From Janthinobacterium sp. TB1-E2 (GTDB lineage: Bacteria; Pseudomonadota; Gammaproteobacteria; Burkholderiales; Burkholderiaceae_D), in assembly GCF_036885605.1 (NCBI RefSeq), contig NZ_CP142523.1:4898001-4962000 (forward strand): a stretch of 64,000 nt of DNA. The letters are read 5' to 3'. The notes below the pieces were generated by a model, which saw only the letters and a list, made by a program, of their open reading frames with translations, did no database searches and was not told the origin of the DNA. The position numbers and the translations under genes are program-made. Shown here in pieces: positions 51,058-60,251 of this stretch (position 1 is its first letter; each line of letters starts with the position of its first letter).

Positions 51058-52155
51058 TTACTTCTTGCCGGCTGTTTCTTTCCATTGCTTCAAGAAGGCC
51101 ATGCGCTTGGCTGGCCCCAGGAATTGCAGGATGATCGGGTGCACCGGCACCGGCTTGATGTTGGCCGCGCCGATTTCCTTGATCAGGTCCGCCGAGGTGG
51201 TCTCGCCCGTGACGTCGGCGCGAATCGCGTACAGCTTGGCGCCGTTCGCGATGATGGTCTGGCCGCGGTGCGACAGGATGTAGTCGAGCCACAGCTTGCT
51301 GGCGTTGACGTTCTTCGCGTTCTTGTTGATGAACTGCACGCGCGACAGGATCAGCGTGTAATCCTTGGGCAGCACCACGCCGATCGACGGGTCGGTCTTG
51401 GCGCGCACCAGGGCGTAGGAGCCCAGCACGTTATAGCCGATCAGGTTTTCACCCGACGAAATGCGTTCCATCATGGTGCCCGTCGACGACTGCACGCGCA
51501 CCTTGGCCGTGCCGAACGCGTTTTGCAGCGCCAGGAACTGCGGATATTCCTTCGCATCCTGCGACATGAACATGAAGCCCACGCCCGACTTTTCGATGTC
51601 GTAGGTGGTGACCTTGTCCTTGAATTTCGGCGTGGCGATCAGCTTGACGAAGTCGTCGTGGTTCTTCGGCACTTCCTTGGGGTCGAGCAAACGCTTGTTG
51701 TAGACGATGGCGGCAGGCTCGAACGTGGTGCCGTAAGCCTGGTCGTCCCACATGGCCCAGCCGGGGATCTTGGCCGCTTCGACCGATTTGTATTTCAGGG
51801 CGTAGCCGTCCGAGGCCAGGCGCATCTGCAAGTCCATCGCCGACGACCACATCACGTCGGCCGTATTGCCGCCGGCGGCCACTTCGGAAATGAAACGGTT
51901 GTACACTTCCGTCGAATTCATGTCGTTGTATTCGACCGAGATGCCCGGATACAGGGCGCTGAAATCCTTGATCAGCGGCGCGGCGGCCTTGCTGTCGGTG
52001 GCGCTGTAGATCACCACCTTGCCTTCCTTCTTGGCCGCGTCGATGATCTTCTGGTAGTCGGCCGGATAACCTGCCGGCACCTGGGCAAAAGCGGCGCCGG
52101 TGCTACCCGCGAAAGCGGCTGCCAGGGCGATGGCGAGTATGGTCTTGGTTTGCAT
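51058..52155 (-). CDS. ABC transporter periplasmic substrate-binding protein (FbpA-like, extracellular solute-binding family)
   Basis: The 365-residue protein has a signal peptide (MQTKTILAIALAAAFAGSTGAAFAQ) and a two-lobe binding fold: KKEGKVVIYSATDSKAAAPLIKDFSALYPGISVEY, DVMWSSAMDLQMRLASDGYAL and GENLIGYNVLGSYALVRA. It resembles iron(III)- and phosphonate-binding proteins. The paired tyrosines that hold iron in FbpA are not evident. The ligand may instead be an organic anion, which would fit the adjacent TctC, porin and TctDE genes. It is the first gene of the three-gene importer. Confidence 0.9.
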   Translation of the reverse strand: MQTKTILAIALAAAFAGSTGAAFAQVPAGYPADYQKIIDAAKKEGKVVIYSATDSKAAAPLIKDFSALYPGISVEYNDMNSTEVYNRFISEVAAGGNTADVMWSSAMDLQMRLASDGYALKYKSVEAAKIPGWAMWDDQAYGTTFEPAAIVYNKRLLDPKEVPKNHDDFVKLIATPKFKDKVTTYDIEKSGVGFMFMSQDAKEYPQFLALQNAFGTAKVRVQSSTGTMMERISSGENLIGYNVLGSYALVRAKTDPSIGVVLPKDYTLILSRVQFINKNAKNVNASKLWLDYILSHRGQTIIANGAKLYAIRADVTGETTSADLIKEIGAANIKPVPVHPIILQFLGPAKRMAFLKQWKETAGKK

Positions 52156-52198
52156 GGTTTGTCTCCGTCTGTGATTGTTGTATGGTTTGCTATTCGAT

Positions 52199-53194
52199 TC
52201 AGCGCATCAGGCCCAGTTCGGCCGCCTGCCTGGAGTAGCGTTCGACTGCCTGGTTCACGTACTGCGTCAATTTGTCGCCCGTCAGCGCGAACGGATACAT
52301 GCCCGATTGCGTGCGCCACTGGGCAAACTGCGGCGTGGCCATGGCACGGTCGAACGTGGCCACCCAGCGCTGGTAATCGGCTTCCGGCACCTGTGGTCCC
52401 ATCCACAGGCCGCGGATGATGGGCCAGACCACGTCGACGCCCTGCTCGCGCGCCGTCGGTACGCTGGCCAGCACGCCGGGCAGGCGCTTTTCCGACAGCA
52501 CCGCCAGCACGCGCGCATGGCTGTCGCCCGCGTTCAGGGTCGCTTCCGACGTATCGCCCGACATCACCTGCACGTAATCGGCCTGCATCGCCGTGAAGAT
52601 CTCGCCGCCGCCTTCCAGCGCCACGAAGCGCAGCACTTTCGGGTCGATGCCGGCCTTGCGCGCCACCAGCGCCATCTTCAGCCAGTCCTGGCTGCCGATG
52701 GTGCCGGACACGCCGATCAGTACCTTGTCGGGGTGGCGCTTGAGCGCGGCAATCAGGTCGGCCAGGCTCTTGTAGGGCGAGTCGCTGCGCACGGCGATCA
52801 TGCCGTAGTCGGCGCCCAGCGCCGCCACCCAGCGCACGTCGCCCGTCTTGGCGTTGCCGAACTTGCCCTGCGCCAGGTTCAGCAGCGAGCCGCCCGAAAA
52901 CACCACCAGGGTGTTGGCTTCGGCACGTCGGCGCTGCGACCCCATCGAACGCCACGCCACCGCACCGATACCGCCCGGCAGATAGCTGATGCGCACCGAG
53001 GACGCGAACGGCGCCGCCACCGCAGGATCGGGCTGCAGCAAGCCTTTCTGCGCCAGCTTGCAGGTCAGGTCCATGGCGCCGCCCGGCTTGGACGGCACCA
53101 CGCAGTCGACTTCAGGCGCGGCGGCCGTTGCCAGCGCCGGCAGCAGCGCGGACAACAACAGCAGCGACAGGAACACGGTGCGCAGCATGGTCAT
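52199..53194 (-). CDS. Tripartite tricarboxylate transporter receptor (TctC/Bug family)
   Basis: The 331-residue periplasmic protein has a signal peptide (MLRTVFLSLLLLSALLPALATAA). The Bug-family phrases are VDCVVPSKPGGAMDLTCKL, SVRISYLPGGIGAVAW, LIAALKRHPDKVLIGVSGTIGSQDWLKMALV and PGVLASVPTAREQGVDVVWPIIRG. Bug proteins bind carboxylates such as citrate and pass them to TctAB permeases. No tctA or tctB gene is near. It lies 4 bp after the porin gene and before the ABC genes, so it may serve as a sensor or binding partner for this locus. Confidence 0.9.
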   Translation of the reverse strand: MTMLRTVFLSLLLLSALLPALATAAAPEVDCVVPSKPGGAMDLTCKLAQKGLLQPDPAVAAPFASSVRISYLPGGIGAVAWRSMGSQRRRAEANTLVVFSGGSLLNLAQGKFGNAKTGDVRWVAALGADYGMIAVRSDSPYKSLADLIAALKRHPDKVLIGVSGTIGSQDWLKMALVARKAGIDPKVLRFVALEGGGEIFTAMQADYVQVMSGDTSEATLNAGDSHARVLAVLSEKRLPGVLASVPTAREQGVDVVWPIIRGLWMGPQVPEADYQRWVATFDRAMATPQFAQWRTQSGMYPFALTGDKLTQYVNQAVERYSRQAAELGLMR

Positions 53195-53197
53195 GCC

Positions 53198-54259
53198 TTA
53201 GAAGCGGTGCTGGATGCCGGCGATCAGGCCACGCTGCGTGTCGCCGAAACCGGCGTCGTCACGCGACAGGCTGACCAGCTGGTTGTGCTTGGCCTTGGCG
53301 TAAGCGCCGGCCACGTACAGGTCGGTGCGCTTGGACAGGGCATAGCGCACGCGCGCCACGTACATGATCGGATCGGCATCGAGGTTGGCGGCCACGTTCT
53401 TCACGTCCTGGTAGTAGATCACGCCCGTCAGGGTGATGACCGGTGTGGTCTTGTAGCTGACGCCGCCCCAGTACATGGTGCCGCGCACGTCGGCCTTGCC
53501 GGAGGCAGCCGGATCGAGCTTGTAGTCACGCGCCGCAGCCTGCACTTTCCACGGGCCGTCGTCGTACATCGCACCCAGGTGGTAGACGGTGGTCTTGTCG
53601 CGCGCGCCGCCGGCGATGGTGTTGCCGTTGACCTGTTCATACGTGGCCAGCAGGCTGACCGGACCGGTCTTGTAGGTGACGGCCGTCGACAGCTTGGCGC
53701 TGTCCGAGCTGCCCGTCGACTGTTCGCCGAAGCCGTACGATGCGCCGTAGCTGAAGCCGCCCGTCTTGCCCGAGTACTTGACCATATTGTCGAAGGCCGT
53801 CGTCATGCCGTATTTGCTCGGGCCCGTCGCGTTGGCCGAAGTGGCCCACGAGTAGAACGGCGCATAGGCCATCGGGTCGAACGGCAGCACGAAGTCATAC
53901 ACGGTGGTGAACGAGCGTCCCAGCACGACGCGGCCAAACGCGCCTTCCAGGCCCACGTTGGCCTGGCGCTTGAACAGCGCGCCGTCGGCCGCGCCCGTGT
54001 CGACGAGGATGCCGCCTTCCAGATTGAACACGGCTTTCAAGCCACCGCCCAGGTCTTCGCTGCCCAGGATGCCCCAGCGCGACGTGTTCATGCCGCCGGA
54101 ACTGACTTGCGTCATCGAGCTTTTGTTCGGACCGGCGTTGCTGGTGTTGCTGATGCCGGCGTCAAGACGGCCGTACAGGGTGACGTTCGATTGGGCGTGG
54201 GCGCTGCCGGCTGCGGCGAGTACCGCCATGGCGGCCAGCGAGAATACAGTTTTCTTCAT
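53198..54259 (-). CDS. Gram-negative general porin (OmpC/Omp32-type)
   Basis: The 353-residue outer membrane barrel has a signal peptide (MKKTVFSLAAMAVLAAAGSAHAQ) and begins SNVTLYGRLDAGISNTSNAG, as Burkholderiales porins do. GRSFTTVYDFVLPFDPMAYA is the L3 constriction region. The last residues QRGLIAGIQHRF end in Phe, the BAM recognition signal. An AAGGGAG ribosome site lies about 9 bases upstream. It is first in the run porin-TctC-ABC and divergent from tctDE. Anion entry, for example of carboxylates, is likely in this context. Confidence 0.94.
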   Translation of the reverse strand: MKKTVFSLAAMAVLAAAGSAHAQSNVTLYGRLDAGISNTSNAGPNKSSMTQVSSGGMNTSRWGILGSEDLGGGLKAVFNLEGGILVDTGAADGALFKRQANVGLEGAFGRVVLGRSFTTVYDFVLPFDPMAYAPFYSWATSANATGPSKYGMTTAFDNMVKYSGKTGGFSYGASYGFGEQSTGSSDSAKLSTAVTYKTGPVSLLATYEQVNGNTIAGGARDKTTVYHLGAMYDDGPWKVQAAARDYKLDPAASGKADVRGTMYWGGVSYKTTPVITLTGVIYYQDVKNVAANLDADPIMYVARVRYALSKRTDLYVAGAYAKAKHNQLVSLSRDDAGFGDTQRGLIAGIQHRF

Positions 54260-54297
54260 GTAGAGTGTCTCCCTTAGATATAGTTATTAGTGATATG

Positions 54298-54344
54298 CCT
54301 GATCAATTTCATGAATCAGGATCACACTATATGATCGCGATCCT
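54298..54344. promoter_or_regulatory. Inverted repeats between the porin and tctD
   Basis: CCTGAT (54298-54303) and ATCAGG (54315-54320) form one inverted repeat. AGGATC (54318-54323) and GATCCT (54339-54344) form an overlapping second one. They lie in the shared promoter region of the divergent porin and tctD genes. They are candidates for TctD binding sites. Confidence 0.4.
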
Positions 54345-54473
54345 TTCAATTGGCTTTCAGACTGACAGGTGTCGCCGGCCAGCCACAGGCAATACCAACA
54401 AATTCATTGCGGCCCCTGTCGGCGGCGTGCCGACAGGCTTACACTGCACCAATTCAAACGAATGGCGGAGACC

Positions 54474-55196
54474 ATGCGCATATTATTAGTGGAAGACCAT
54501 CTGGAGCTGTCGCACTGGCTGGCAAAGGCCCTGCGCGACGCGCACCTGACGGTGGAGACCGCCCACAACGGCGCCGATGCCGACGCCCTGCTGCATACGC
54601 AGGAATATTCATTGGTGCTGCTCGACCTGACCCTGCCGAAGATGGATGGCCTGGACGTGCTGCGCCGCCTGCGCGCGCGCGGCGGCACGCGCGGCAAGAC
54701 TCCCGTCATGATACTCACGGCGCGCGGCGGCCTCGATGAAAAAGTGCAGGGCCTGAACCTGGGTGCCGACGACTACATGGCCAAGCCGTTCGAACTGGCC
54801 GAACTCGAAGCGCGCGTAAAAGCCCTGCTGCGCCGCAGCCAGGGCAACGAAGCGCTCGTGCACACGTGCGGCGCGCTCAGTTTCGACACCGTCACGCGCA
54901 TGTTCAGCTATGCCGGCGCCCCTTTCCCCCTGACGCCGCGCGAACACGCCGTGCTCGAAGCGCTGATCACGCGCTCCGGGCGCGCAGTGTCGAAGGAAAA
55001 GCTGTTCGACGAAGTCTTCGCGCTGGCCGACGACGCCAACCTGGACGCCATCGAACTGTATATCCACCGCGTGCGCAAGAAACTCGAGAGCGGCGTCGAA
55101 ACCGGTTCGCCCGACGGTGCCGTCATCACCACGCTGCGCGGCATCGGCTACCTGCTGCAGCCGCGCAGCGCGATGGCGCCGGCCGCGTCAAAATGA
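54474..55196 (+). CDS. tctD: Response regulator, OmpR/TctD family
   Basis: The 240-residue protein starts MRILLVEDHLELSHWLAKAL. Receiver Asp51 lies in LVLLDLTLPKMDGLDVL, followed by ILTARG and MAKPFEL. A winged-helix DNA-binding domain follows (residues 130-230, FPLTPREHAVLEALITRSGRAVSKEKLFDEVF and IELYIHRVRKKLE). An ATG at 54462 is the alternative start. It is divergent from the porin-TctC-ABC run, which it probably controls with the kinase TctE. The stop overlaps the kinase start (ATGA). Confidence 0.92.
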   Translation: MRILLVEDHLELSHWLAKALRDAHLTVETAHNGADADALLHTQEYSLVLLDLTLPKMDGLDVLRRLRARGGTRGKTPVMILTARGGLDEKVQGLNLGADDYMAKPFELAELEARVKALLRRSQGNEALVHTCGALSFDTVTRMFSYAGAPFPLTPREHAVLEALITRSGRAVSKEKLFDEVFALADDANLDAIELYIHRVRKKLESGVETGSPDGAVITTLRGIGYLLQPRSAMAPAASK

Positions 55197-56707
55197 GCGT
55201 GCGCGCCCCAAGCCTGCCCCTGTTCGAGCGCCTGCGCCGGCGCTGGGCGCAGGGTCGGCCGCTGGGCAGCCTGCGCAGCCAGCTGCTGCGCTGGCTGCTC
55301 ATCCCGCTGGTGATGCTGGTGCTGCTCGATGCCGTTTTTGTGTACCGCAACGCGCTCGACGCGGCCGACATGGCCTATGACCGCTCCTTGCTGGCGTCGA
55401 CGCGGGCGCTGGCCGAAAGAGTCTCCATCGTCAACGGCAAGGTGGTGGCCGAAGTGCCCTACGTGGCGCTCGACAGCTTCGAGACCGACACCCTGGGCCG
55501 CATCTACTACAAGGTCACGGGCATCAACGGCGAGCTGGTATCGGGCTATGGCGACTTGCCACCCGTGCCGAAAAACGTGCCCCGCTCGCAAAATTATCCG
55601 GCCCTGGTGCGCTTCTACCACGCCGACTATCACGGCAAGCCGATCCGCATTGCCGCCCTGCTGCAGCCCGTGTATGACGACTCGATGCGCGGCATCGCAC
55701 TGATCCAGGTGGCCGAAACGCTGGACGCGCGGCGCGGCCTGTCGAACCAGATCCTGTTCGATACCCTGAGCTGGCAGGCGGCGATGATACTGGTGATGGG
55801 CGCCCTCGTGTGGTTTGCCGTGCGCCTGGTGCTGCGCCCGCTGATGCGCCTGAAAACGGAAGTCGAGACGCGCACCCTGTCCGACCTGTCCGACGTCGAT
55901 CCCACGCTGGTGCACAAGGAAATGCGCCCGCTGGTGAGCGCCATGAACGGCGCCATGTCACGCCTGCAGCAGCTGATCGCCAGCCAGCGCCGCTTCATCG
56001 CCGATGCCTCGCACCAGCTGCGCACGCCGTTGACGGTGCTGAAAACCCAGGCCGAACTGGCCATGCGCGAATGCGACCGCCAGGCGGGCGCGCCCCCGGA
56101 CCTCGCCGCCCTGCGCGACATCGTGCGCTCGATCGCCGTCACCACCGATTCGACCGTGCTGCTGGCCAACCGCCTGCTGACCCTCGCTCGCATCGAGCAT
56201 GGCGGCGAGAGTCTGGCCATGGACACCGTCGCGCTGCGCGACATGGCGCAGCAGGTAGGGCTGGAAATGGCCATGGCCGCCGTCGCCAAAAATATCGACC
56301 TGTCGCTGGAAGCGCCCGACGAAGCGCCCGTGCATGGCCAGGCCCTACTGCTGCATGAACTTGTCGCCAATCTGGTCGACAATGCCCTGCGCTACACGCC
56401 ACCGGGTGGCAGCGTAATCCTGCGCGTGCGCGCGGGCGGCGATGGAAACGAAACGCTGCTGGAAGTGGAAGACAGCGGCGCCGGCATCCCCCCTGTGGAA
56501 CGCGAACGCGTGTTCACCCCGTTCTACCGGGTCGGCGCGGCGCTCGAGAGCAACCCTGGCGGCGCCGGCCTGGGCCTGGCCATCGTGCGCGACATCGCGG
56601 CCCTGCACGGCGCCAGGCTGGAACTGGCGACGGCGGCGAATGGGCATGGATTGAAAGTCGGCGTGTATTTCGCCCCGGCGCCAGTCGGTGCTAAGATCGC
56701 GCCCTGA
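55193..56707 (+). CDS. tctE: Sensor histidine kinase, TctE family
   Basis: The 504-residue protein has two membrane helices (LLIPLVMLVLLDAVFVYRN and AAMILVMGALVWFAVRLVL). They flank a periplasmic sensor of about 135 residues (DSFETDTLGRIYYKVTGINGELVSGYGDLP), the 2CSK_N domain of TctE. HAMP, HisKA with DASHQLRTPLTVL (His274), and HATPase with LVDNALRYTPPGG and GGAGLGLAIVRDIAALHG follow. TctE senses tricarboxylates in other bacteria. The neighbours here, TctC and a porin, fit an organic acid signal. Confidence 0.92.
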   Translation: MSVRAPSLPLFERLRRRWAQGRPLGSLRSQLLRWLLIPLVMLVLLDAVFVYRNALDAADMAYDRSLLASTRALAERVSIVNGKVVAEVPYVALDSFETDTLGRIYYKVTGINGELVSGYGDLPPVPKNVPRSQNYPALVRFYHADYHGKPIRIAALLQPVYDDSMRGIALIQVAETLDARRGLSNQILFDTLSWQAAMILVMGALVWFAVRLVLRPLMRLKTEVETRTLSDLSDVDPTLVHKEMRPLVSAMNGAMSRLQQLIASQRRFIADASHQLRTPLTVLKTQAELAMRECDRQAGAPPDLAALRDIVRSIAVTTDSTVLLANRLLTLARIEHGGESLAMDTVALRDMAQQVGLEMAMAAVAKNIDLSLEAPDEAPVHGQALLLHELVANLVDNALRYTPPGGSVILRVRAGGDGNETLLEVEDSGAGIPPVERERVFTPFYRVGAALESNPGGAGLGLAIVRDIAALHGARLELATAANGHGLKVGVYFAPAPVGAKIAP

Positions 56708-56730
56708 GATTTTAATGAAAGCCCGCAGCC

Positions 56731-57081
56731 ATGATGACCAAAGACGACGTAACCGAACTGTTTGCCAATATCGCCGAGAATGCGCCGTGGGATTTGTCCC
56801 AGCCGCTGCTGTGGGGCTATTACTTCACCAACCCCACCTCCGAACCGTTGGAGCAGGCCGCCACCCTGCTGGCGCTGCAGGGCTACCGGCCCGTGGAACT
56901 GTACCAGCCGGAACTCGACGATCCGGCGGCTCCGCCCGTGTGGGTGCTGCACGTGGAAAAAGCTGAAGTGCATGGCGTCGACAGCCTGCACGCGCGCAAT
57001 GGCGAACTGATGGCGTTTGCGCAGGACAACCAGCTGGCCAGCTATGACGGCATGGACGTGGGCCCCGTCCCCGCGCCTTGA
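56731..57081 (+). CDS. RraB-like regulator of ribonuclease E
   Basis: The 116-residue acidic protein starts MMTKDDVTELFANIAENA. It contains LLWGYYFTNPTSEPLEQAATLLALQGYRPVELYQ, PPVWVLHVEKAEVHGVDSLHARNGELMAFAQ and YDGMDVGP, in the order seen in the RraB family (DUF1260), including the terminal YDG. RraB binds RNase E and reduces its activity on some RNAs. It lies 23 bp after tctE, but the tie is probably only positional. It ends 62 bp before a strong bidirectional terminator. Confidence 0.75.
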   Translation: MMTKDDVTELFANIAENAPWDLSQPLLWGYYFTNPTSEPLEQAATLLALQGYRPVELYQPELDDPAAPPVWVLHVEKAEVHGVDSLHARNGELMAFAQDNQLASYDGMDVGPVPAP

Positions 57082-57143
57082 TCGGCGTAGGCGTAGGCCG
57101 GATCAGGTCCGAAGGGCCGTAATCCGACAACATCACGCATAAA

Positions 57144-57169
57144 AAAACGGCGCCCGAGGGCGCCGTTTT
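57144..57169. terminator. Bidirectional intrinsic terminator between rraB-like gene and hom
   Basis: ACGGCGCC and GGCGCCGT form a perfect 8-bp stem with loop CGAG, flanked by AAAA before and TTTT after. It can stop transcription from both sides and lies between two convergent genes. Confidence 0.9.
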
Positions 57170-57189
57170 GCATGGCTCGCTGAAACCGA

Positions 57190-58512
57190 TCAGCTGAGGT
57201 TTTCCAGGCGGATCTTGGTGACCGTGCCCACCACGCTGTTCAACGCTTCCATCTTCTCGATGGCGGCCGTGACGTTCTTTTCCTGCGTCTGGTGCGTCAG
57301 CATGATGATGTCCGTATGCGTCTCGCCCTCGGCCGGTTCTTTTTGCAGCATGGCGTCGATCGAGATACCGCGTTCGGCCAGGATGCGCGTGAGGTCGGCC
57401 AGCACGCCCGGCTGGTCGGCCACGTGCATGCGCAAGTAGTAGCTGGTGGTGATTTCCGACATCGGCAAGATGGCGATATCGGTCATCGCGTTCGGCTGGA
57501 ACGCCAGGTGCGGCACGCGGTGTTCCGGGTCGGCCGTGGCCAGGCGCGTGATGTCGACCAGGTCGGCGATCACCGACGAAGCGGTCGGCTCGGCGCCCGC
57601 GCCGCGGCCCGAGTACAGGCTGGCGCCGACGGCGTCGCCATGCACGAGCACGGCGTTCATGGCACCTTCCACGTTGGCGATCAGGCGCTTGGCGGGGATC
57701 AGGGTCGGATGCACGCGCAGCTCGATGCCTTCCACGCCGTTGACGATGGCGCGCTTGGTGATGCCCAGCAGCTTGATGCGGTAGCCCAGTTGCTCGGCGT
57801 AGCGGATGTCGACGGCACTGAGGTTGCTGATGCCTTCCACGTAGGCCTTGTCGAACTGCACCGGGATGCCGAAGGCGATGGCCGACATGATGGTGGCCTT
57901 GTGCGCGGCGTCGACGCCTTCGATGTCGAAGGTGGGGTCGGCTTCCGCGTAACCGAGTTCCTGCGCCTGTTTCAGCACGGTGGCGAAATCGAGGCCCTTG
58001 TCGCGCATTTCGGATAGGATGAAATTGGTGGTGCCGTTGATGATGCCGGCGATCCATTCGATGCGGTTGGCCGTCAAGCCTTCGCGCAGCGCCTTGATGA
58101 TGGGGATGCCGCCGGCGACGGCCGCTTCGAAGGCCACCATCACGCCCTTGTCCTGGGCGGCGGCAAAGATTTCGTTGCCGTGCACGGCCAGCAGGGCCTT
58201 GTTGGCCGTGACCACGTGCTTGCCGTTGGCAATGGCCTGCATCACCAGGGTTTTCGACAGGTCGTAGCCGCCGATCAGTTCGACGACGATGTCGATCTCG
58301 GGATCGTTGACGATCAGGTGCGGGTCATTGACGACCTTGCAGCCGCCGGCGACGAGCGCTTCGGCGCGCGCCACGTCGCGCACGGCGACGGCGACGACTT
58401 CAATGCCGCGGCCAGCGCGGCGCTTGATTTCTTCCTGGTTGCGTTTCAGGACGCTGAACGTGCCGTAACCGACATTGCCCAGGCCCAGCAGGCCGATCTT
58501 GATGGATTTCAT
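57190..58512 (-). CDS. hom: Homoserine dehydrogenase
   Basis: The 440-residue enzyme reduces aspartate semialdehyde to homoserine for threonine and methionine synthesis. It has NAD(P)-binding IGLLGLGNVGYGTFSVL. The catalytic domain reads VVTANKALLAVHGNEIF, FEAAVAGGIPIIKALREGL and AEADPTFDIEGVDAAHKATI. A C-terminal ACT domain (residues 355-440, LRMHVADQPGVLADLTRILAERGI) allows feedback by amino acids. It lies downstream of alaA on the same strand. A terminator follows, so thrC, often next in related genomes, is not part of this operon. Confidence 0.96.
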   Translation of the reverse strand: MKSIKIGLLGLGNVGYGTFSVLKRNQEEIKRRAGRGIEVVAVAVRDVARAEALVAGGCKVVNDPHLIVNDPEIDIVVELIGGYDLSKTLVMQAIANGKHVVTANKALLAVHGNEIFAAAQDKGVMVAFEAAVAGGIPIIKALREGLTANRIEWIAGIINGTTNFILSEMRDKGLDFATVLKQAQELGYAEADPTFDIEGVDAAHKATIMSAIAFGIPVQFDKAYVEGISNLSAVDIRYAEQLGYRIKLLGITKRAIVNGVEGIELRVHPTLIPAKRLIANVEGAMNAVLVHGDAVGASLYSGRGAGAEPTASSVIADLVDITRLATADPEHRVPHLAFQPNAMTDIAILPMSEITTSYYLRMHVADQPGVLADLTRILAERGISIDAMLQKEPAEGETHTDIIMLTHQTQEKNVTAAIEKMEALNSVVGTVTKIRLENLS

Positions 58513-58598
58513 AGTTGTGCTTGACTGCTCATAAGTGGCGCCCCCTTGGGCGGCGCCAGGTTGATCGGTATGGTTGATCGAGATTGCTGCTGGCTGGT

Positions 58599-59828
58599 TC
58601 AGCCCCGGCCGTGACGCTTACGGTAACCTTCGAGGAAGCGCGCAATGCGCCCCATGGCCTCGGTCAGGTCATCGGAGTTCGGCAGGAAGACGACGCGGAA
58701 ATGGTCGGGCGCGATCCAGTTGAAGCCCGTGCCCTGCACGATCAGGACCTTCGCTTCGGCCAGTAATTCATAGGCAAACTGCTGGTCGTCGGCGATCGGG
58801 TAGATCTCCGGATCCAGGCGCGGGAACATGTACAGCGCGGCCTTCGGCTTGACACAGGTGACGCCCGGAATATCGGTCAGCAGCTTGTGCGCCAGATCGC
58901 GCTGTTTCAACAGACGCCCGCCGGGCCCCACCAGGTCTTGTATGCTCTGGTAGCCGCCAAGCGCCGTCTGGATGGCAAACTGCCCCGGCGCGTTGGCGCA
59001 TAGCCGCATCGAGGCCAGCATGTTGAGGCCCTCGATGTAATCTTTTGCGTGGCGCTTTTCGCCCGAGACCACCATCCAGCCGGAGCGGTAGCCGCAGGAG
59101 CGGTAATTCTTCGACAGGCCGTTCATGGTGATGAACAGCACGTCGTCGGCCAGCGAGGCGATCGACACGTGCTCGGCTTCGTCGTACAGCACCTTGTCGT
59201 AGATCTCGTCGGCGAAAATGATCAATTGGTGCTGGCGCGCCAGTTCGACGATCTGCAGCAGCACGGAAACCGGATACAGCGCGCCCGTGGGGTTGTTCGG
59301 GTTGATGACGACGATGGCTTTCGTTTGCGGCGTGATCTTGCGGCGCATGTCCTCGATGTCGGGGTACCACTCGTTCTGCTCGTCGCACACATAGTGCACG
59401 GGATTGCCGCCCGACAGGCTGACGGCCGCCGTCCACAGCGGGTAGTCGGGCGCCGGCACCAGCACTTCGTCGCCACTGTTGAGCAGGGCGTTCATCGACA
59501 TGACGATCAGTTCGGAAGCGCCGTTGCCCAGGTAAATGTCATCGATGGTCACGCCGGCGATATTCTTGCCTTGCGTGTAGTGCATGACGGCCTTGCGCGG
59601 CGCGAACATGCCTTTCGAATCCGTATAGCCGGCCGCATTCTGCAGATTGAGCATCATGTCGCGCACGATCTCGTCGGGCGGATCGAAGCCGAATACGGCA
59701 AGGTTGCCGATATTGAGCTTGGTGATCTTGTGGCCTTCTTCTTCCATTTGCCTGGATTTTTCCAGGACCGGGCCGCGGATGTCGTAGCAGACGTCCGCCA
59801 ATTTATTCGATTTCTGAATCGGTCGCAA
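58599..59828 (-). CDS. alaA: Alanine-synthesising aminotransferase AlaA
   Basis: The 409-residue PLP enzyme is very close to E. coli AlaA: KLADVCYDIRGPVLEKS, GYTDSKGMFAPRKAVMHY, VPAPDYPLWTAAVSLSGG, VINPNNPTGALYP and FADEIYDKVLYDEAEH. The PLP-binding lysine is Lys240 in NGLSKNYRSCGYRSGW. It transfers amino groups from glutamate to pyruvate. It is transcribed with hom, 86 bp upstream of it, linking alanine and threonine/methionine synthesis. Confidence 0.94.
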   Translation of the reverse strand: MRPIQKSNKLADVCYDIRGPVLEKSRQMEEEGHKITKLNIGNLAVFGFDPPDEIVRDMMLNLQNAAGYTDSKGMFAPRKAVMHYTQGKNIAGVTIDDIYLGNGASELIVMSMNALLNSGDEVLVPAPDYPLWTAAVSLSGGNPVHYVCDEQNEWYPDIEDMRRKITPQTKAIVVINPNNPTGALYPVSVLLQIVELARQHQLIIFADEIYDKVLYDEAEHVSIASLADDVLFITMNGLSKNYRSCGYRSGWMVVSGEKRHAKDYIEGLNMLASMRLCANAPGQFAIQTALGGYQSIQDLVGPGGRLLKQRDLAHKLLTDIPGVTCVKPKAALYMFPRLDPEIYPIADDQQFAYELLAEAKVLIVQGTGFNWIAPDHFRVVFLPNSDDLTEAMGRIARFLEGYRKRHGRG

Positions 59829-60251
59829 AATAAATCCCTGTCGTGATGCGGCGCGGTGACCAGAACTTGCAGCGTGGCCGCCGCGCCAGAACTATGAACC
59901 CGTGAAACTGCGATGCGAAAGACTGCAAGGCGAAAACAACCATTCTCGCCGAAAACAGGGCATTTTATCAAATTAAACATGGCGAACCGCAGCATTTGAC
60001 GCCGATTCTGCCACGTTGGCGCATCCGGACGACAATCGGGCGGGCGCCATCTTCATCTTCCCTTAATCTTGCAGCATTACCATGGCGCAAGCATGCAGCG
60101 CCACTGTGGCGCCGAACATTGCAATCTGGAAAGGATGTTGCTTTTCAGTCGCTCTTTTCTGTCATTTATGGCATGCTTACGCCCTTGGCCGCGGCGCCCA
60201 GTTTGGCCGCGCGCGTACCGATCAACCGACACGACCAGCCCCGATATCGCC
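59829..60251. other. Divergent promoter region between alaA and the Mth938-like gene
   Basis: No convincing coding frame is present. GCGCCAC and GTGGCGC at 60098-60112 form a near-perfect palindrome around one base. AT-rich patches at 59965-59980 could hold the alaA promoter. Nothing else stands out. Confidence 0.4.

Noticed and set aside
52199-53194. Complete TctCBA transporter
   Set aside because: Only the receptor is encoded; no tctA or tctB gene is found within the window.
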